Source: JAAYXS01 sp964550375 (GTDB lineage: Bacteria; Planctomycetota; Phycisphaerae; UBA1845; Fen-1342). Taken from it: a stretch of 64,000 nt of DNA. Where the stretch lies: contig CAZJYX010000013.1 in the NCBI GenBank assembly GCA_964550375.1, positions 1 to 64,000 on the forward strand, given 5' to 3'. Both the position numbers and the translations under genes were made by a program. Position 1 is the first letter of the stretch; the number at the start of each line of letters is the position of its first letter. The notes under the pieces were generated by a model that saw only the letters and a program-made list of their open reading frames with translations, was not told the origin of the DNA and did not search any database. Of this stretch, positions 8,505 to 18,435 are shown in pieces.

Positions 8505-9141
8505 ATGACGCGCGAACTTGTTACGGGATTGATCGTGGGCGCCTTTGTCCTGGGAACGGCTGTGAACGCTTCGGCTGAGGCCGTCATGACGCTGCACGTT
8601 CTGCCCGGCTCGTCCGGGACGGTGGCGCTGGAAGCTACCGCCGGTCCGGATGTTGTGCTGCCGTTCACTGATGACGGTGACGGCCTGGTCACGCTGCCGA
8701 CGGACGTGCTCTTCGCGGCTGACTACGGCCGCATTGAGTGGGCCAACGGGGCGCACCTGGCCTGGTGCAACGGTTACTCGATCGAGCCTCTGCCGGGCGA
8801 CATTTTCGAGAAGCCCGGCTTCGTGACGCCGGCCGGGCCGGACCTGATGGTCCTGGCCGATCTGGTGGCCCTTGCCGACGCGGGCGTCACGTTCAGCGAA
8901 GGCCAGCTTTTTGAGGTGGTCGGGGGTGGAATCGGGGAGACGCCGCTGGTGCAGATCAAGGATGCGTCCGAGGTAGTGGACGCCGGTCAGTTGCTGGACC
9001 CGGCCTTCGTCACGGCGCTGCCGGACTACACCGGCCCGGCCCTGTATCGGGCCGCCGGGAGCATCCTGTTCGTTCCGGAACCGGCCTCAGCGGTGGTCAT
9101 GCTGCTGGCCGCCCTGTTGGGCCTGAGACGACGCACGGCTA

Positions 9142-9155
<14 letters not shown>
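8505..9155 (+). CDS. PEP-CTERM sorted extracellular protein
   Basis: A 216-residue protein with an N-terminal signal peptide (hydrophobic 6-22, then 'NASAEA'). It ends in a PEP-CTERM tripartite signal: 'VPEPAS' near residue 194, a hydrophobic segment 'AVVMLLAALLGL', then 'RRR'. Such proteins are exported and processed by an exosortase, then released or held at the surface, often with exopolysaccharide. The 165-residue mature region has no domain I recognise. No exosortase is in this window. The ATG follows GAGGAGG-type bases. The last 14 bases overlap the 3' end of the converging SpoVR gene. Confidence 0.85.
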
Positions 9156-10680
<1,525 letters not shown>

Positions 10681-10928
10681 GGTCACCTCCGCAATCAAAT
10701 CCTACCGATTGTATCGTCTCAACGGCGTCGGGGCCTTGGGCAGCGGGCCGGTTCTCGCACGCCGTGGCAGCGCCGGCCGGCCACGGTCTGGTGGGCGCGG
10801 CATTTACCTCCCGCCCAACCGCGGGTAGATTCCGGGCAACGGCCACCTGCGGCCGATAGAATGTGCTTATCAGATACTGTCGCCCCGCGCACGGCCGGCC
10901 TGCGCGGCCGAAGCGCCTGGAGAGGATC

Positions 10929-11420
10929 ATGAGCGAGCCGACAGCACCGGAGTCGGCCTCTGGGGGGCCGCCCGCACGACCAAAGCCCTCTCCCTGGATA
11001 TTCGCCGGCCTGCTAGCCCTGCTGGCGGTCTGGTTTGTCGTGACCCAGGTGATCCAGCACACGGGCCCGCCCATCGCCTGGATTCACAACGACCTGCCGG
11101 CCGCCGAAGCTGCCGCCCAAGAGGCCGGCCGGCGCGTATTCCTCATGTTGCACGAGCCGGGTTGCCCGGTGACCGCCGCGAACGAGCGCGACCTGCTGTC
11201 AACCCGCTTTGCCCGCGAGCGGCTGGCCAAGATGGTCTGCTGCCGCGTCGAGCTTTCCGAGACAGACCCGCTACGGCAACGCTTCGGTTTCCGCGGGCAG
11301 CCCCTGATGCTCGTGCTGCAGCCCGGTCTGGCGGCACCGCTCGGGCGACTGGAAGGCAAGATCGACGAGCTCCAGTTCAAGACCTATGTCGACCCCGGGC
11401 GGGTCGAGGAGCCGGAGTAG
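10929..11420 (+). CDS. Membrane-anchored thioredoxin-like protein
   Basis: A 163-residue protein with a short cytoplasmic start, one membrane helix (about 19-38, 'WIFAGLLALLAVWFVVTQVI') and a thioredoxin-like domain outside. The region matching the thioredoxin active site reads 'LHEPGCPVTAANERDLL', so the usual CxxC has a single cysteine (C-P-V-T). Two more cysteines ('VCCRVEL') follow 30 residues later. It resembles the Thioredoxin_7/DUF255 group more than classic reductases; disulfide chemistry is uncertain. The ATG is preceded by GGAGAGGATC. The next gene starts two bases after its stop, so they are co-expressed. Confidence 0.65.
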   Translation: MSEPTAPESASGGPPARPKPSPWIFAGLLALLAVWFVVTQVIQHTGPPIAWIHNDLPAAEAAAQEAGRRVFLMLHEPGCPVTAANERDLLSTRFARERLAKMVCCRVELSETDPLRQRFGFRGQPLMLVLQPGLAAPLGRLEGKIDELQFKTYVDPGRVEEPE

Positions 11421-11422
11421 CC

Positions 11423-13000
11423 GTGCGCGCGACTGCGGCGCCAGTTCTGCGGTCATTGACCACACGCCCGCCGCTAGCCGCCACCGTGCGAGTAGGCCTG
11501 ATTTGCGGCCTGCTCGCCCTAGTGCTGTACGTTCTCACCTGTGCCCCGGGGGTCGAGTGGCAGGATAGCGGCGTTCACCAGTATCGCATCGTCACCGGAC
11601 AGGCCGAGAACTCCCGCGGGTTGGCGCTCTCGCATCCGCTGCATTACTGGCTGGGCCGCGGGTTGCTGCGCATCCCGCTGGGCGAGCCCGCCTATCGTTT
11701 GAATCTCCTCTCGGCTGTCTGTGGGGCCGTCGGCGTCGGACTGCTGGCCGCGCTGCTCACGCGCCTGGTCCGCAGGCAACAGGCAGTCCTGTTTGCCGCC
11801 GGTGCTCTGCTCGTCGCACACAGCTACTGGCAGATGTCCGCACTCACAGAGACGTATACGATCGCCGGCGCCCTGATGGTGCTGGAGTGGTGGCTGCTGC
11901 TGGCCTACGTGACCCGCGGGCAACCACTCTGGCTGGTGGCCTTGTTCGGCGTCAACGGCCTGCACGTGGCCGACCATCCGCTCGGGTTGCTCACCGGCGT
12001 AACTTACGTCGTTCTGTTGCTGGAGCGCGTCGTCCGCGGGAAGCTGCCGGCCCAGTGGCTGTTGGCGGCCGCGGTGGCCTGGCTCATCGGCGCCAGCCCT
12101 TATCTGGCCCTCGCGGCCGGCTACTACCAGCGGACGGGTGATCTGGCGATGACCATCCGGTCCGCCCTGTTCGGCGGCGGCGAGACGGGCGGCTATGCGC
12201 AGGAGGTTCTCGCCGTTCGCGTTGGCACCGCGCAACTGGCGCTGGCCGGCCTCACGCTGGGCTACAACTTCCCGTCGCTGGCCGTTCCGTTGGCGGTTGT
12301 TGGCATCACGCGCCGGCCGCGCCGGCGCAACCGCACCTTCCGCCGGGTGCTGCTGGCGCAGACGCTGATAGTGGCGGGATTCGTGCTCCGCTATCCGATC
12401 CCTGACTTGTACACGTTCTTCGTCCCGGTGTGCCTGCTGGTGGCCTTGTGGCTGGGCCTGGGCATCGACTGGTTCTTGCGGCGCACGCCCATGGGGCGCG
12501 CCCGCCCCTGGCGGACCGCCGTCCTGGTGGTCAGCACGCTGCTACCAGTGGCTGTCTACGTCGTCTTCCCGGCCGTCGCCCGGGAGCGCCAGTGGCTGCG
12601 CGCGCGGCTGCGCAACCTCCCGCATCGTGACGAGTACGCCGCCTTCTTCAAACCGTGGCGCCACGGCGACGACTCCGCCGCCCGCTTTGCCCGCGAGACA
12701 CTTGAGTTGGTCGGGCCATACGGGTGGGTCCTGGCCGACCACACTACCGCCCCCGCCCTGGCCTATACGTACATGTTCCACGGCGGGCCGCCCGGCGTAC
12801 GCGTCTACTGCGGACGAATCAGCTTCACCCCGCCTGACGCGCTGGTGCTCGAGCCGGAGGATGCTGAGGAATATGTGCGGGCCGGCGGCCGCGTGCTGGC
12901 AGTAGCCGGATGCGCCAGCGAGCATGCCTGGGGGCGGCATCTCAACATGGACAAGTCGGACCAGTACAACTGGTTCGTCCTGCCTTCCCCGGAGCCATAG
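11423..13000 (+). CDS. DUF2723 family multispan membrane protein
   Basis: A 525-residue integral membrane protein starting with GTG two bases after the previous stop. Several hydrophobic helices fill residues 1-370, and a soluble outer domain follows to the end. The early 'APGVEWQDSGVHQYRI' loop and 'SHPLHYWLGR' correspond to the DUF2723 pattern of an acidic loop after the first helix, typical of GT-C-like glycosyltransferases related to protein O-mannosyltransferases. It may therefore transfer sugars from a lipid carrier to an exported target. Neither donor nor acceptor can be predicted. Its tight coupling with the thioredoxin-like gene suggests joint work on exported proteins. Confidence 0.75.
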   Translation: MRATAAPVLRSLTTRPPLAATVRVGLICGLLALVLYVLTCAPGVEWQDSGVHQYRIVTGQAENSRGLALSHPLHYWLGRGLLRIPLGEPAYRLNLLSAVCGAVGVGLLAALLTRLVRRQQAVLFAAGALLVAHSYWQMSALTETYTIAGALMVLEWWLLLAYVTRGQPLWLVALFGVNGLHVADHPLGLLTGVTYVVLLLERVVRGKLPAQWLLAAAVAWLIGASPYLALAAGYYQRTGDLAMTIRSALFGGGETGGYAQEVLAVRVGTAQLALAGLTLGYNFPSLAVPLAVVGITRRPRRRNRTFRRVLLAQTLIVAGFVLRYPIPDLYTFFVPVCLLVALWLGLGIDWFLRRTPMGRARPWRTAVLVVSTLLPVAVYVVFPAVARERQWLRARLRNLPHRDEYAAFFKPWRHGDDSAARFARETLELVGPYGWVLADHTTAPALAYTYMFHGGPPGVRVYCGRISFTPPDALVLEPEDAEEYVRAGGRVLAVAGCASEHAWGRHLNMDKSDQYNWFVLPSPEP

Positions 13001-13042
13001 CCATCCGGCGCCCGGATGACCGACCGCCGGCCGGCAGCGCTG

Positions 13043-13600
13043 CTATGCCAGTCCCAAGTCCGCGGCGCGGGCCTGCAGTGCCGTGACGCAGTGCCGAATG
13101 TGGTCGTCCAGCGGGATGTCCAGCAACTCCGCCCCGGCCTGGATGTCGTCGCGTGAGACCGCGGCCGCGAACGACGGCGTCTTCATCTTCTTCTTCACGC
13201 TCTTGGGTTCGAGCCCTTCCAGCCGGTTTGGGCGGACGAGCGCGCACGCTACCAGGAAACCGCACAACTCGTCCACGGCGAACAGCGTCTGGCGTAGCGG
13301 GCAATCGCGCGGATACTCTGCCAGGTTCCATTCCGTGTGCGAGAGAATCGCCCCGACGATCTCTTCCGCGACGCCGCGCTCGCGCAGTATAGCCGCGCCC
13401 GCGGTCCCATGGTCCGGCGGATTCGGGTAGCGCTCATAGTCGAAATCGTGCAGCAGGCCGGTAACGCCCCAGGCCTCTTCGTCAACGCCGAAGTGCCGCG
13501 CGTAGTGGCGCATGGCGGCCTCGACGGCCAGCGCGTGCTTGCGCAGCGAGTCGTTCTGCGTGTATTCGCACAGCAGGTTCCAGGCTTCCTCGCGCGTCAT
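13043..13600 (-). CDS. HD-domain phosphohydrolase
   Basis: A 185-residue HDIG-type protein. Metal-binding motifs are visible: 'KHALAVEAAMRHYA' near 20-34, 'GLLHDFDYERYP' carrying the HD pair near 48, and 'GAILSHTEW'. The family hydrolyses phosphate esters of nucleotides or related compounds. I chose the ATG at 13600, which has GGAGG five bases upstream; in-frame ATG and GTG codons slightly upstream overlap that site. It lies in the same direction as the TPR/SPOR lipoprotein gene 72 bases upstream. Substrate unknown. Confidence 0.82.
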   Translation of the reverse strand: MTREEAWNLLCEYTQNDSLRKHALAVEAAMRHYARHFGVDEEAWGVTGLLHDFDYERYPNPPDHGTAGAAILRERGVAEEIVGAILSHTEWNLAEYPRDCPLRQTLFAVDELCGFLVACALVRPNRLEGLEPKSVKKKMKTPSFAAAVSRDDIQAGAELLDIPLDDHIRHCVTALQARAADLGLA

Positions 13601-13672
13601 CATCACCTCCACACACTTTCCAGCGGGATTGGCCGAAGCCGCGTTCGCCGCCGGGCCGGGCCCTTGCCGCGC

Positions 13673-14452
13673 TCATGGCCACAGCACGGCGGTCGGCACA
13701 TGACCTTTCATGCGCCCCAGCTCGCGCAGCGCCTCTTCGTACTCGGCGTAGCGCCCGACGAGCACCACGTACATCATGACCCCATGACGCGGCTCACGCT
13801 TCAAGTACGCCGAGACCCCCGCGCGCTCCAGCTCGAGCACCTGCTGGTTTGCGTTCGTCTCCCGGGAGAAGACGCCGCACTGGACGGCGAAGTGACCGGC
13901 CCTGATCTGGACACGCCGCCCGGCGGCCTCCGCCATCACCCCGGCCGGGTATTCGCGCACCACGCGCTCAAACGCCACCCGGGCCGCATCCCAGCGGCCG
14001 GTGCGCTCGTGGCAAACGCCCAGCCGAAACAACAGTGTGTCCGTGGGCGGCACGGCCGGCGCCACTTCCACGGCCGCCGCATAGGCGCGCCCGGCCGACT
14101 CCCAGCGCTCGTCTTCATAATCCAGCGTCCCCAGGACCGAGTAGGCGCGCCAGCGAACTTCGCGGTCCTCCGTAACGCGCACGCACTGCGCCAGATCAGC
14201 GCGGGCCGGCTCGCGCTGCTGGCTGCGAGCGTAGGACAACCCCCGCACGTACAGGGCCCGTCCCAGTTCCGGTTGGTCGCCGGCTTCGCCGACGAAGCGG
14301 GTCAGCGAGCGAATCGCCTCGTCGTAGCGTCCGGCGTTGAATGCCCGCTCGCCCTCGGTCAACCAGGCCCGCTGCTGCTGCGTCATCCCCTGGCATCCGC
14401 ACAGCACCAAGCCCACCAGCGTGGTCCAAATTGGCAGCATTCTGTTTCGCAT
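13673..14452 (-). CDS. Lipoprotein with TPR repeats and C-terminal SPOR domain
   Basis: About 259 residues starting 'MRNRMLPIW'. A lipoprotein signal ends in lipobox 'LCGC', so the mature protein is lipid-anchored. Residues 25-175 hold TPR-like helical repeats ('AFNAGRYDEAIRSL', 'ERWESAGRAYAAAVEV', 'GRWDAARVAFERVV'). The last 75 residues ('GHFAVQCGVF' to the end) form a SPOR domain, which binds denuded glycan strands of peptidoglycan at division sites. A cell-wall or division scaffold is therefore likely. The exact start is uncertain: an in-frame TTG lies nine bases upstream and another ATG twelve bases downstream. Confidence 0.75.
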   Translation of the reverse strand: MRNRMLPIWTTLVGLVLCGCQGMTQQQRAWLTEGERAFNAGRYDEAIRSLTRFVGEAGDQPELGRALYVRGLSYARSQQREPARADLAQCVRVTEDREVRWRAYSVLGTLDYEDERWESAGRAYAAAVEVAPAVPPTDTLLFRLGVCHERTGRWDAARVAFERVVREYPAGVMAEAAGRRVQIRAGHFAVQCGVFSRETNANQQVLELERAGVSAYLKREPRHGVMMYVVLVGRYAEYEEALRELGRMKGHVPTAVLWP

Positions 14453-14676
14453 GGGCGTCAAGTTACCGCCGCCTGATCGTCCGGGAAACCTCGGCCGCGC
14501 AATTTGACTCCCCCCCGCGGCCAGCTACGATTAGGAAAATGGCTGAAATAACCCCGGCCCGGCGACGATGAGAGCAGTAGTGCGGCCCGGTTTGCGCACC
14601 CCGCGCACCGGTTGCCGGTCCGGCTAACACCCACCCACGAAACATAAACCGGCTCAGCCCGGAAGGATGCAGAAAT

Positions 14677-15783
14677 TTGGATCCACTGACGCAGGGCGCT
14701 TTAGGTGCCATAGCCGCCCAGGCGGTGTGCGGTAAGCATCTGCCGCGCAGCGCGTGGCTCATCGGGGCGGCCGCGGGCATGGCCGCCGACCTCGACGTCC
14801 TGATCCGCCCGGCCGGAGCGCTGCTCGGGGGCCTGACCTACCACCGGCATTTCACGCACGCGCTGGTGTTCATTCCGATTGGAGCACTGCTGTCGGCAAT
14901 CCCGTTCCTGCTGTTTCCGCGCTTGCGGCGGCACTGGCCGGTCGTATTGCTCGCGGCCCTGGTGGCGTACGCGACGCACGGACTGCTTGACTCGTTCACG
15001 AGTTATGGGACTGTCTTGTTCTGGCCGTTTAGCGAGGCCCGCGTCGCGTGGGACATCATGCCCATCGTTGACCCGGTCTACACCCTCCTGCTGATAGCCG
15101 GACTCTGCGCTTCTGTCGCACTGCGCCGGCGTTCGCTCGCCGTGGTCGGCGCGACGCTCAGCCTGGCCTACATGAGCTTTGCGGCGGTGCAGCACACCCG
15201 GGCGCTCGACGTCCAGGGACAACTGGTCGAGAAGCGCGAACACGCGTACGTTCGCGGCCGCGCGCTGCCCACGCCGTTCAACCTCGCGATGTGGCGGTCG
15301 ATATACGAGGCCGACGGGCTGCTCTACGCCGACGTCGTGCGTGTGCCGTACTTCCGCGCGGCCGAGGTCCGCCTGGGCGCCGCCACGCCGATTGTCACGC
15401 TGGAGACTCTCGAGGCCGAGCAGCCGCTGGGGCCCGAACTACGGGCCGTGTTCGAACGCTTCGCCTGGTTCGCCGACGGCTATACGGCCTGGGACCAGCG
15501 TGCCCACCGCACGATCGGCGACATGCGCTACGGCGTGTCCCCGGAGGTATTCGCCAGCCTGTGGGGGCTGGAGTTGCCGGAGCCGGGGGAAGACGGCCAG
15601 GCACGTTTCGTTCGGCTACACATGGGCTGGCGGACCGGGCTGCGGCGGATGTGGGTTGCGCTGTGGGGCCACGATCCGCTGTTCCACCCCGTGACCGCGG
15701 TGATTGCCAAGACGGATGTCGGTCCGAGCCGACCGGCGCAACTTCTGGAGCCGCGCCGGACGGCCATCGACCGATCTCGCTGA
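14677..15783 (+). CDS. YdjM/DUF457-type membrane-bound putative metal-dependent hydrolase
   Basis: A 368-residue protein beginning 'MDPLTQGALGA' from a TTG codon with GGAAGG ten bases upstream. The first 170 residues hold several membrane helices and conserved polar motifs of the family: 'DLDVLIRP', 'HRHFTHAL' and 'ATHGLLDSFTSYGT'. The histidines and aspartates probably bind a metal, and the family is annotated as membrane-bound metal-dependent hydrolase. The 200-residue soluble C-terminus is an extra domain without a recognised family. The substrate is not known; a phospholipase-like role is sometimes proposed for related proteins. Confidence 0.8.
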   Translation: MDPLTQGALGAIAAQAVCGKHLPRSAWLIGAAAGMAADLDVLIRPAGALLGGLTYHRHFTHALVFIPIGALLSAIPFLLFPRLRRHWPVVLLAALVAYATHGLLDSFTSYGTVLFWPFSEARVAWDIMPIVDPVYTLLLIAGLCASVALRRRSLAVVGATLSLAYMSFAAVQHTRALDVQGQLVEKREHAYVRGRALPTPFNLAMWRSIYEADGLLYADVVRVPYFRAAEVRLGAATPIVTLETLEAEQPLGPELRAVFERFAWFADGYTAWDQRAHRTIGDMRYGVSPEVFASLWGLELPEPGEDGQARFVRLHMGWRTGLRRMWVALWGHDPLFHPVTAVIAKTDVGPSRPAQLLEPRRTAIDRSR

Positions 15784-15815
15784 GCGGCGCCCCCGGTCGG
15801 CGCTGACGCATGGCA

Positions 15816-16499
15816 CTAGCGCCAGCCGTCGAGGGGGTCGAAGCGCACGTATGCCGTCTGGTCGCGAATCTCAAGCCGGCCGACGCGAAAGGGCCGCTTG
15901 CCGTTCTGCCACACCCACTCGTTCCGGATCCGTAGCGTGTCGCCGGCCAGTAGCGCCTGCCCGTCCGACTCGCGCGGCAGCGACTTGCCCAGAGGCTTGA
16001 GAACCTGGCTGCGCAGCACCGGCAGTTCGCCAGAGCGCACGGCTTCGACGTGAATCAGCAATTCGTTGGGCGTTAGCTCGAAGCGTCCCACGGCGGACAG
16101 AATCGCCGTAACGGGACCCCTGCTTGCCGTGGCGGCAAGGCGGATGCGGTCGCCTGGGAGCAGGTTGACCTGCGGGTCGGTCAGCCCTTCGATGTCCACC
16201 TGCCAGCCAGGCCACAGCTCGGCCCGCTCGACGAGCCAGCGATTGAGCCGGTCCTCCGGCAGTTCAAACTCGATGCTCTCGTCGGCGTTGAGCGCCGCGC
16301 TGATCTGATCGAACAGGCGCGCCAACTCGCGCTTGTCTTCGTTTAGACGGCTGCGGTCTATGGCGGCCGGCGCGTACCAACTCGGGCGACACGTGGCCGC
16401 CCCGACCACGGCCAAGGCGATTACGGTGGTCGTCGCAGACAGCAACAAGTAGATGATTAGCCAGCGGAAACGACGGGGGTGTTTGAGTCGGCGTGCCAC
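15816..16499 (-). CDS. Membrane-anchored protein of unknown function
   Basis: A 227-residue protein with a basic N-terminus and one strong membrane helix (about 13-34). The rest is predicted outside the membrane, rich in beta-strand patterns ('FELTPNELLIHVEAVRSG', 'TAYVRFDPLDGW'). I recognise no domain; the layout resembles small planctomycetal membrane proteins with a lipid- or ligand-binding beta sheet. Start is GTG with no clear ribosome binding site. It follows the FHA gene in the same direction after 79 bases, so they may be co-transcribed. Confidence 0.6.
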   Translation of the reverse strand: MARRLKHPRRFRWLIIYLLLSATTTVIALAVVGAATCRPSWYAPAAIDRSRLNEDKRELARLFDQISAALNADESIEFELPEDRLNRWLVERAELWPGWQVDIEGLTDPQVNLLPGDRIRLAATASRGPVTAILSAVGRFELTPNELLIHVEAVRSGELPVLRSQVLKPLGKSLPRESDGQALLAGDTLRIRNEWVWQNGKRPFRVGRLEIRDQTAYVRFDPLDGWR

Positions 16500-16578
16500 C
16501 GGCGGGATTCACCTGTCGGCGAGCCGCGCAGCGGTACGCCGAGCGGAAGGAGAGCGGAGGACGTGCGGGCCCCCCGCC

Positions 16579-17115
16579 CTACGGTAGATCATCTTCCTCG
16601 TCGAGCTCGTCCAGAGCGGAGATCGCATCCTCCAGGTCGAAATCGTCCGCGGTCAACTCGAAGACCTCATCGCGCCCCAGATCGACCTCCTCGCGAGCCG
16701 GCGTCGTGATCGTCGCCTGTCCGCCGTCGTCCAGGTCTTCGCCTTCTTCCGGCTCAGTCATAGTGACCTGCTTGCCGACCGGTTGCAGCAGCGGGCGACT
16801 GGCGACCGGCTTGATCTCCTGCGGCTCGCCGTCGATCTGTACGACGAAAACGACCGGCCCCACCATGAGCCGATCGCCGGCGGCCAGCGGCTTGTCGGAA
16901 ACCCGCTTGCCGTTGACGTAGGTGCCGTTCGAACTGCCGAGGTCCCGCACGCGGACTTCCTTGTCCGACAGCGCGATCTCACAATGGCGGCGTGAGACAT
17001 CGCGTGTTGGGATTCGCAATTGGCAGTCCGGCCGACGACCGATAATCGTCGTCTCGGTGGACAGCAGCAAGTCGCGACGCTCGCCCTCACGAAACCTGAT
17101 CAGCACGACTTTCAT
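16579..17115 (-). CDS. FHA-domain protein
   Basis: A 178-residue cytoplasmic protein. Residues 1-98 form a forkhead-associated domain with the canonical phosphothreonine-binding residues: 'IGRRPDC' near 26, 'SRRHCEI' near 42 and 'GSSNGTYVNGKRV' near 61. The C-terminal 70 residues are very acidic and probably disordered. FHA proteins read Ser/Thr kinase output; no kinase gene is nearby. The ATG follows AAGGG with seven-base spacing. hemW is divergent, 145 bases away. Confidence 0.88.
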   Translation of the reverse strand: MKVVLIRFREGERRDLLLSTETTIIGRRPDCQLRIPTRDVSRRHCEIALSDKEVRVRDLGSSNGTYVNGKRVSDKPLAAGDRLMVGPVVFVVQIDGEPQEIKPVASRPLLQPVGKQVTMTEPEEGEDLDDGGQATITTPAREEVDLGRDEVFELTADDFDLEDAISALDELDEEDDLP

Positions 17116-17260
17116 AGAAGAACCCTTCAGCAGCCGAGAGCGTTCAAGATCAAAGTCGAGCCCCGGACGGGCCGCCCCTTCGCTGCCCCCGGCCCGGAGT
17201 CCCGGCTACAATCGCCAAACGTTTGTCTCTGCTGGTTAATGCTAAACGAAATCTAGCGCA

Positions 17261-18400
17261 ATGGCAATGGGTTCCACAATTTGCGCACTGTACGTCCATG
17301 TACCGATGTGTCGGTCCAGGTGCGCCTACTGCGATTTCTACTCCGAGGTCATCCGGCCCGGGGTAGTCGCGCCGCTGGTGTCGGCCACACTGGCAGAGCT
17401 GGAACGCGCCGGCCGAGACCGGCCGCTGAGTTTCCGGACGTTATTTGTCGGCGGCGGGACCCCCACCGCCCTGCCGACGGACGCCCTGGAAAGTCTGTTG
17501 CGCGGCTGTGCCGCCCGGGTCGGTGACCCAGAGCCGGAATTCACCGTCGAGGCCAACCCCGCCACCGTCATTGCCGCCACCGCCGACATGCTGGTTTGCG
17601 CGGGCGTTAACCGGCTCTCGCTCGGGGCCCAGTCGTTCCTGCCCGCCGAACTGGCCGTGCTCGAAAGGGCCCACGCACCGGGTGCCACCGCTGAAACGAT
17701 TGAAACCTGCCGGGCGGCCGGGCTGAGCCATTTCAGCCTCGACCTCATTTTCGGCATTCCGGGGCAGACGCTGACGACCTGGCGGCATAGCCTCGCCGCC
17801 GCCATCAGCCTGGAACCTGAGCACCTCTCCTGCTACGGGCTGACCTACGAACCCGGCACACGGCTGTACGCACGGCTCACAAGCGGCGAGGTTGAACGGG
17901 TCCATCCGGACCTCGAGGCGGATATGTACGAGCTGGCCATCGACACGCTGGCGGCCGGCGGCTACCACCAGTACGAGATCAGCAACTTCGCCCGACCCGG
18001 AGCCGAGTGCCGCCATAATCTGACCTACTGGCGTAACGAGCCCTACCTGGGCATCGGCCCCGCCGCAGCCGGCTACGTGGACGGCCTGCGATACAAGAAC
18101 GTCGCCGACACTGATGCGTACATCCGCGCGATCAATGCCGGCGAGACGCGTTATTGCGAACAGGAGCGCCTGGACCCTGCGCAGTGCGCGCGGGAGACGG
18201 CGATGCTGGGGCTGCGCACGACGGCCGGGCTGGATTGCCGGCGATTCTCGGAACGGTTCGGACTGGACCCCCTACACTTCTTCTCGGCTGCCATCGAGAA
18301 GCACGCTCGCAACCGGCTGCTGGAAGCCGACACTGAGCACATCCGCCTGACGCGCCGCGGGCTGCTGCTGGCCGATCGCGTGATCGCAGACTTCCTGTAG
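17261..18400 (+). CDS. hemW: Radical SAM heme chaperone HemW
   Basis: A 379-residue radical SAM protein of the HemN/HemW group. The cluster motif CRSRCAYC spans residues 17-24 (Cys17, Cys21, Cys24), preceded by 'ALYVHVPM'. 'GGGTPTAL' and the C-terminal HemN-type winged helix follow. The short length and lack of the extended HemN N-terminus argue for HemW, a heme chaperone that delivers heme to respiratory enzymes, rather than coproporphyrinogen dehydrogenase. ATG at 17261; a second ATG six bases later is possible. No other heme genes are near. Confidence 0.88.
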   Translation: MAMGSTICALYVHVPMCRSRCAYCDFYSEVIRPGVVAPLVSATLAELERAGRDRPLSFRTLFVGGGTPTALPTDALESLLRGCAARVGDPEPEFTVEANPATVIAATADMLVCAGVNRLSLGAQSFLPAELAVLERAHAPGATAETIETCRAAGLSHFSLDLIFGIPGQTLTTWRHSLAAAISLEPEHLSCYGLTYEPGTRLYARLTSGEVERVHPDLEADMYELAIDTLAAGGYHQYEISNFARPGAECRHNLTYWRNEPYLGIGPAAAGYVDGLRYKNVADTDAYIRAINAGETRYCEQERLDPAQCARETAMLGLRTTAGLDCRRFSERFGLDPLHFFSAAIEKHARNRLLEADTEHIRLTRRGLLLADRVIADFL

Positions 18401-18435
18401 CCAGCCGCGCGCAGCTTGCGCCGGGCCCGGCGTCC

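Noticed and set aside
14640..14690. Segment resembling the SRP RNA tip ('CAGCCCGGAAGGATGCAG')
   Set aside because: The GGAA loop and near-AGCAG match looked suggestive, but the flanks do not pair into the long SRP stem, and the segment contains the ribosome binding site and TTG start of the DUF457 gene.
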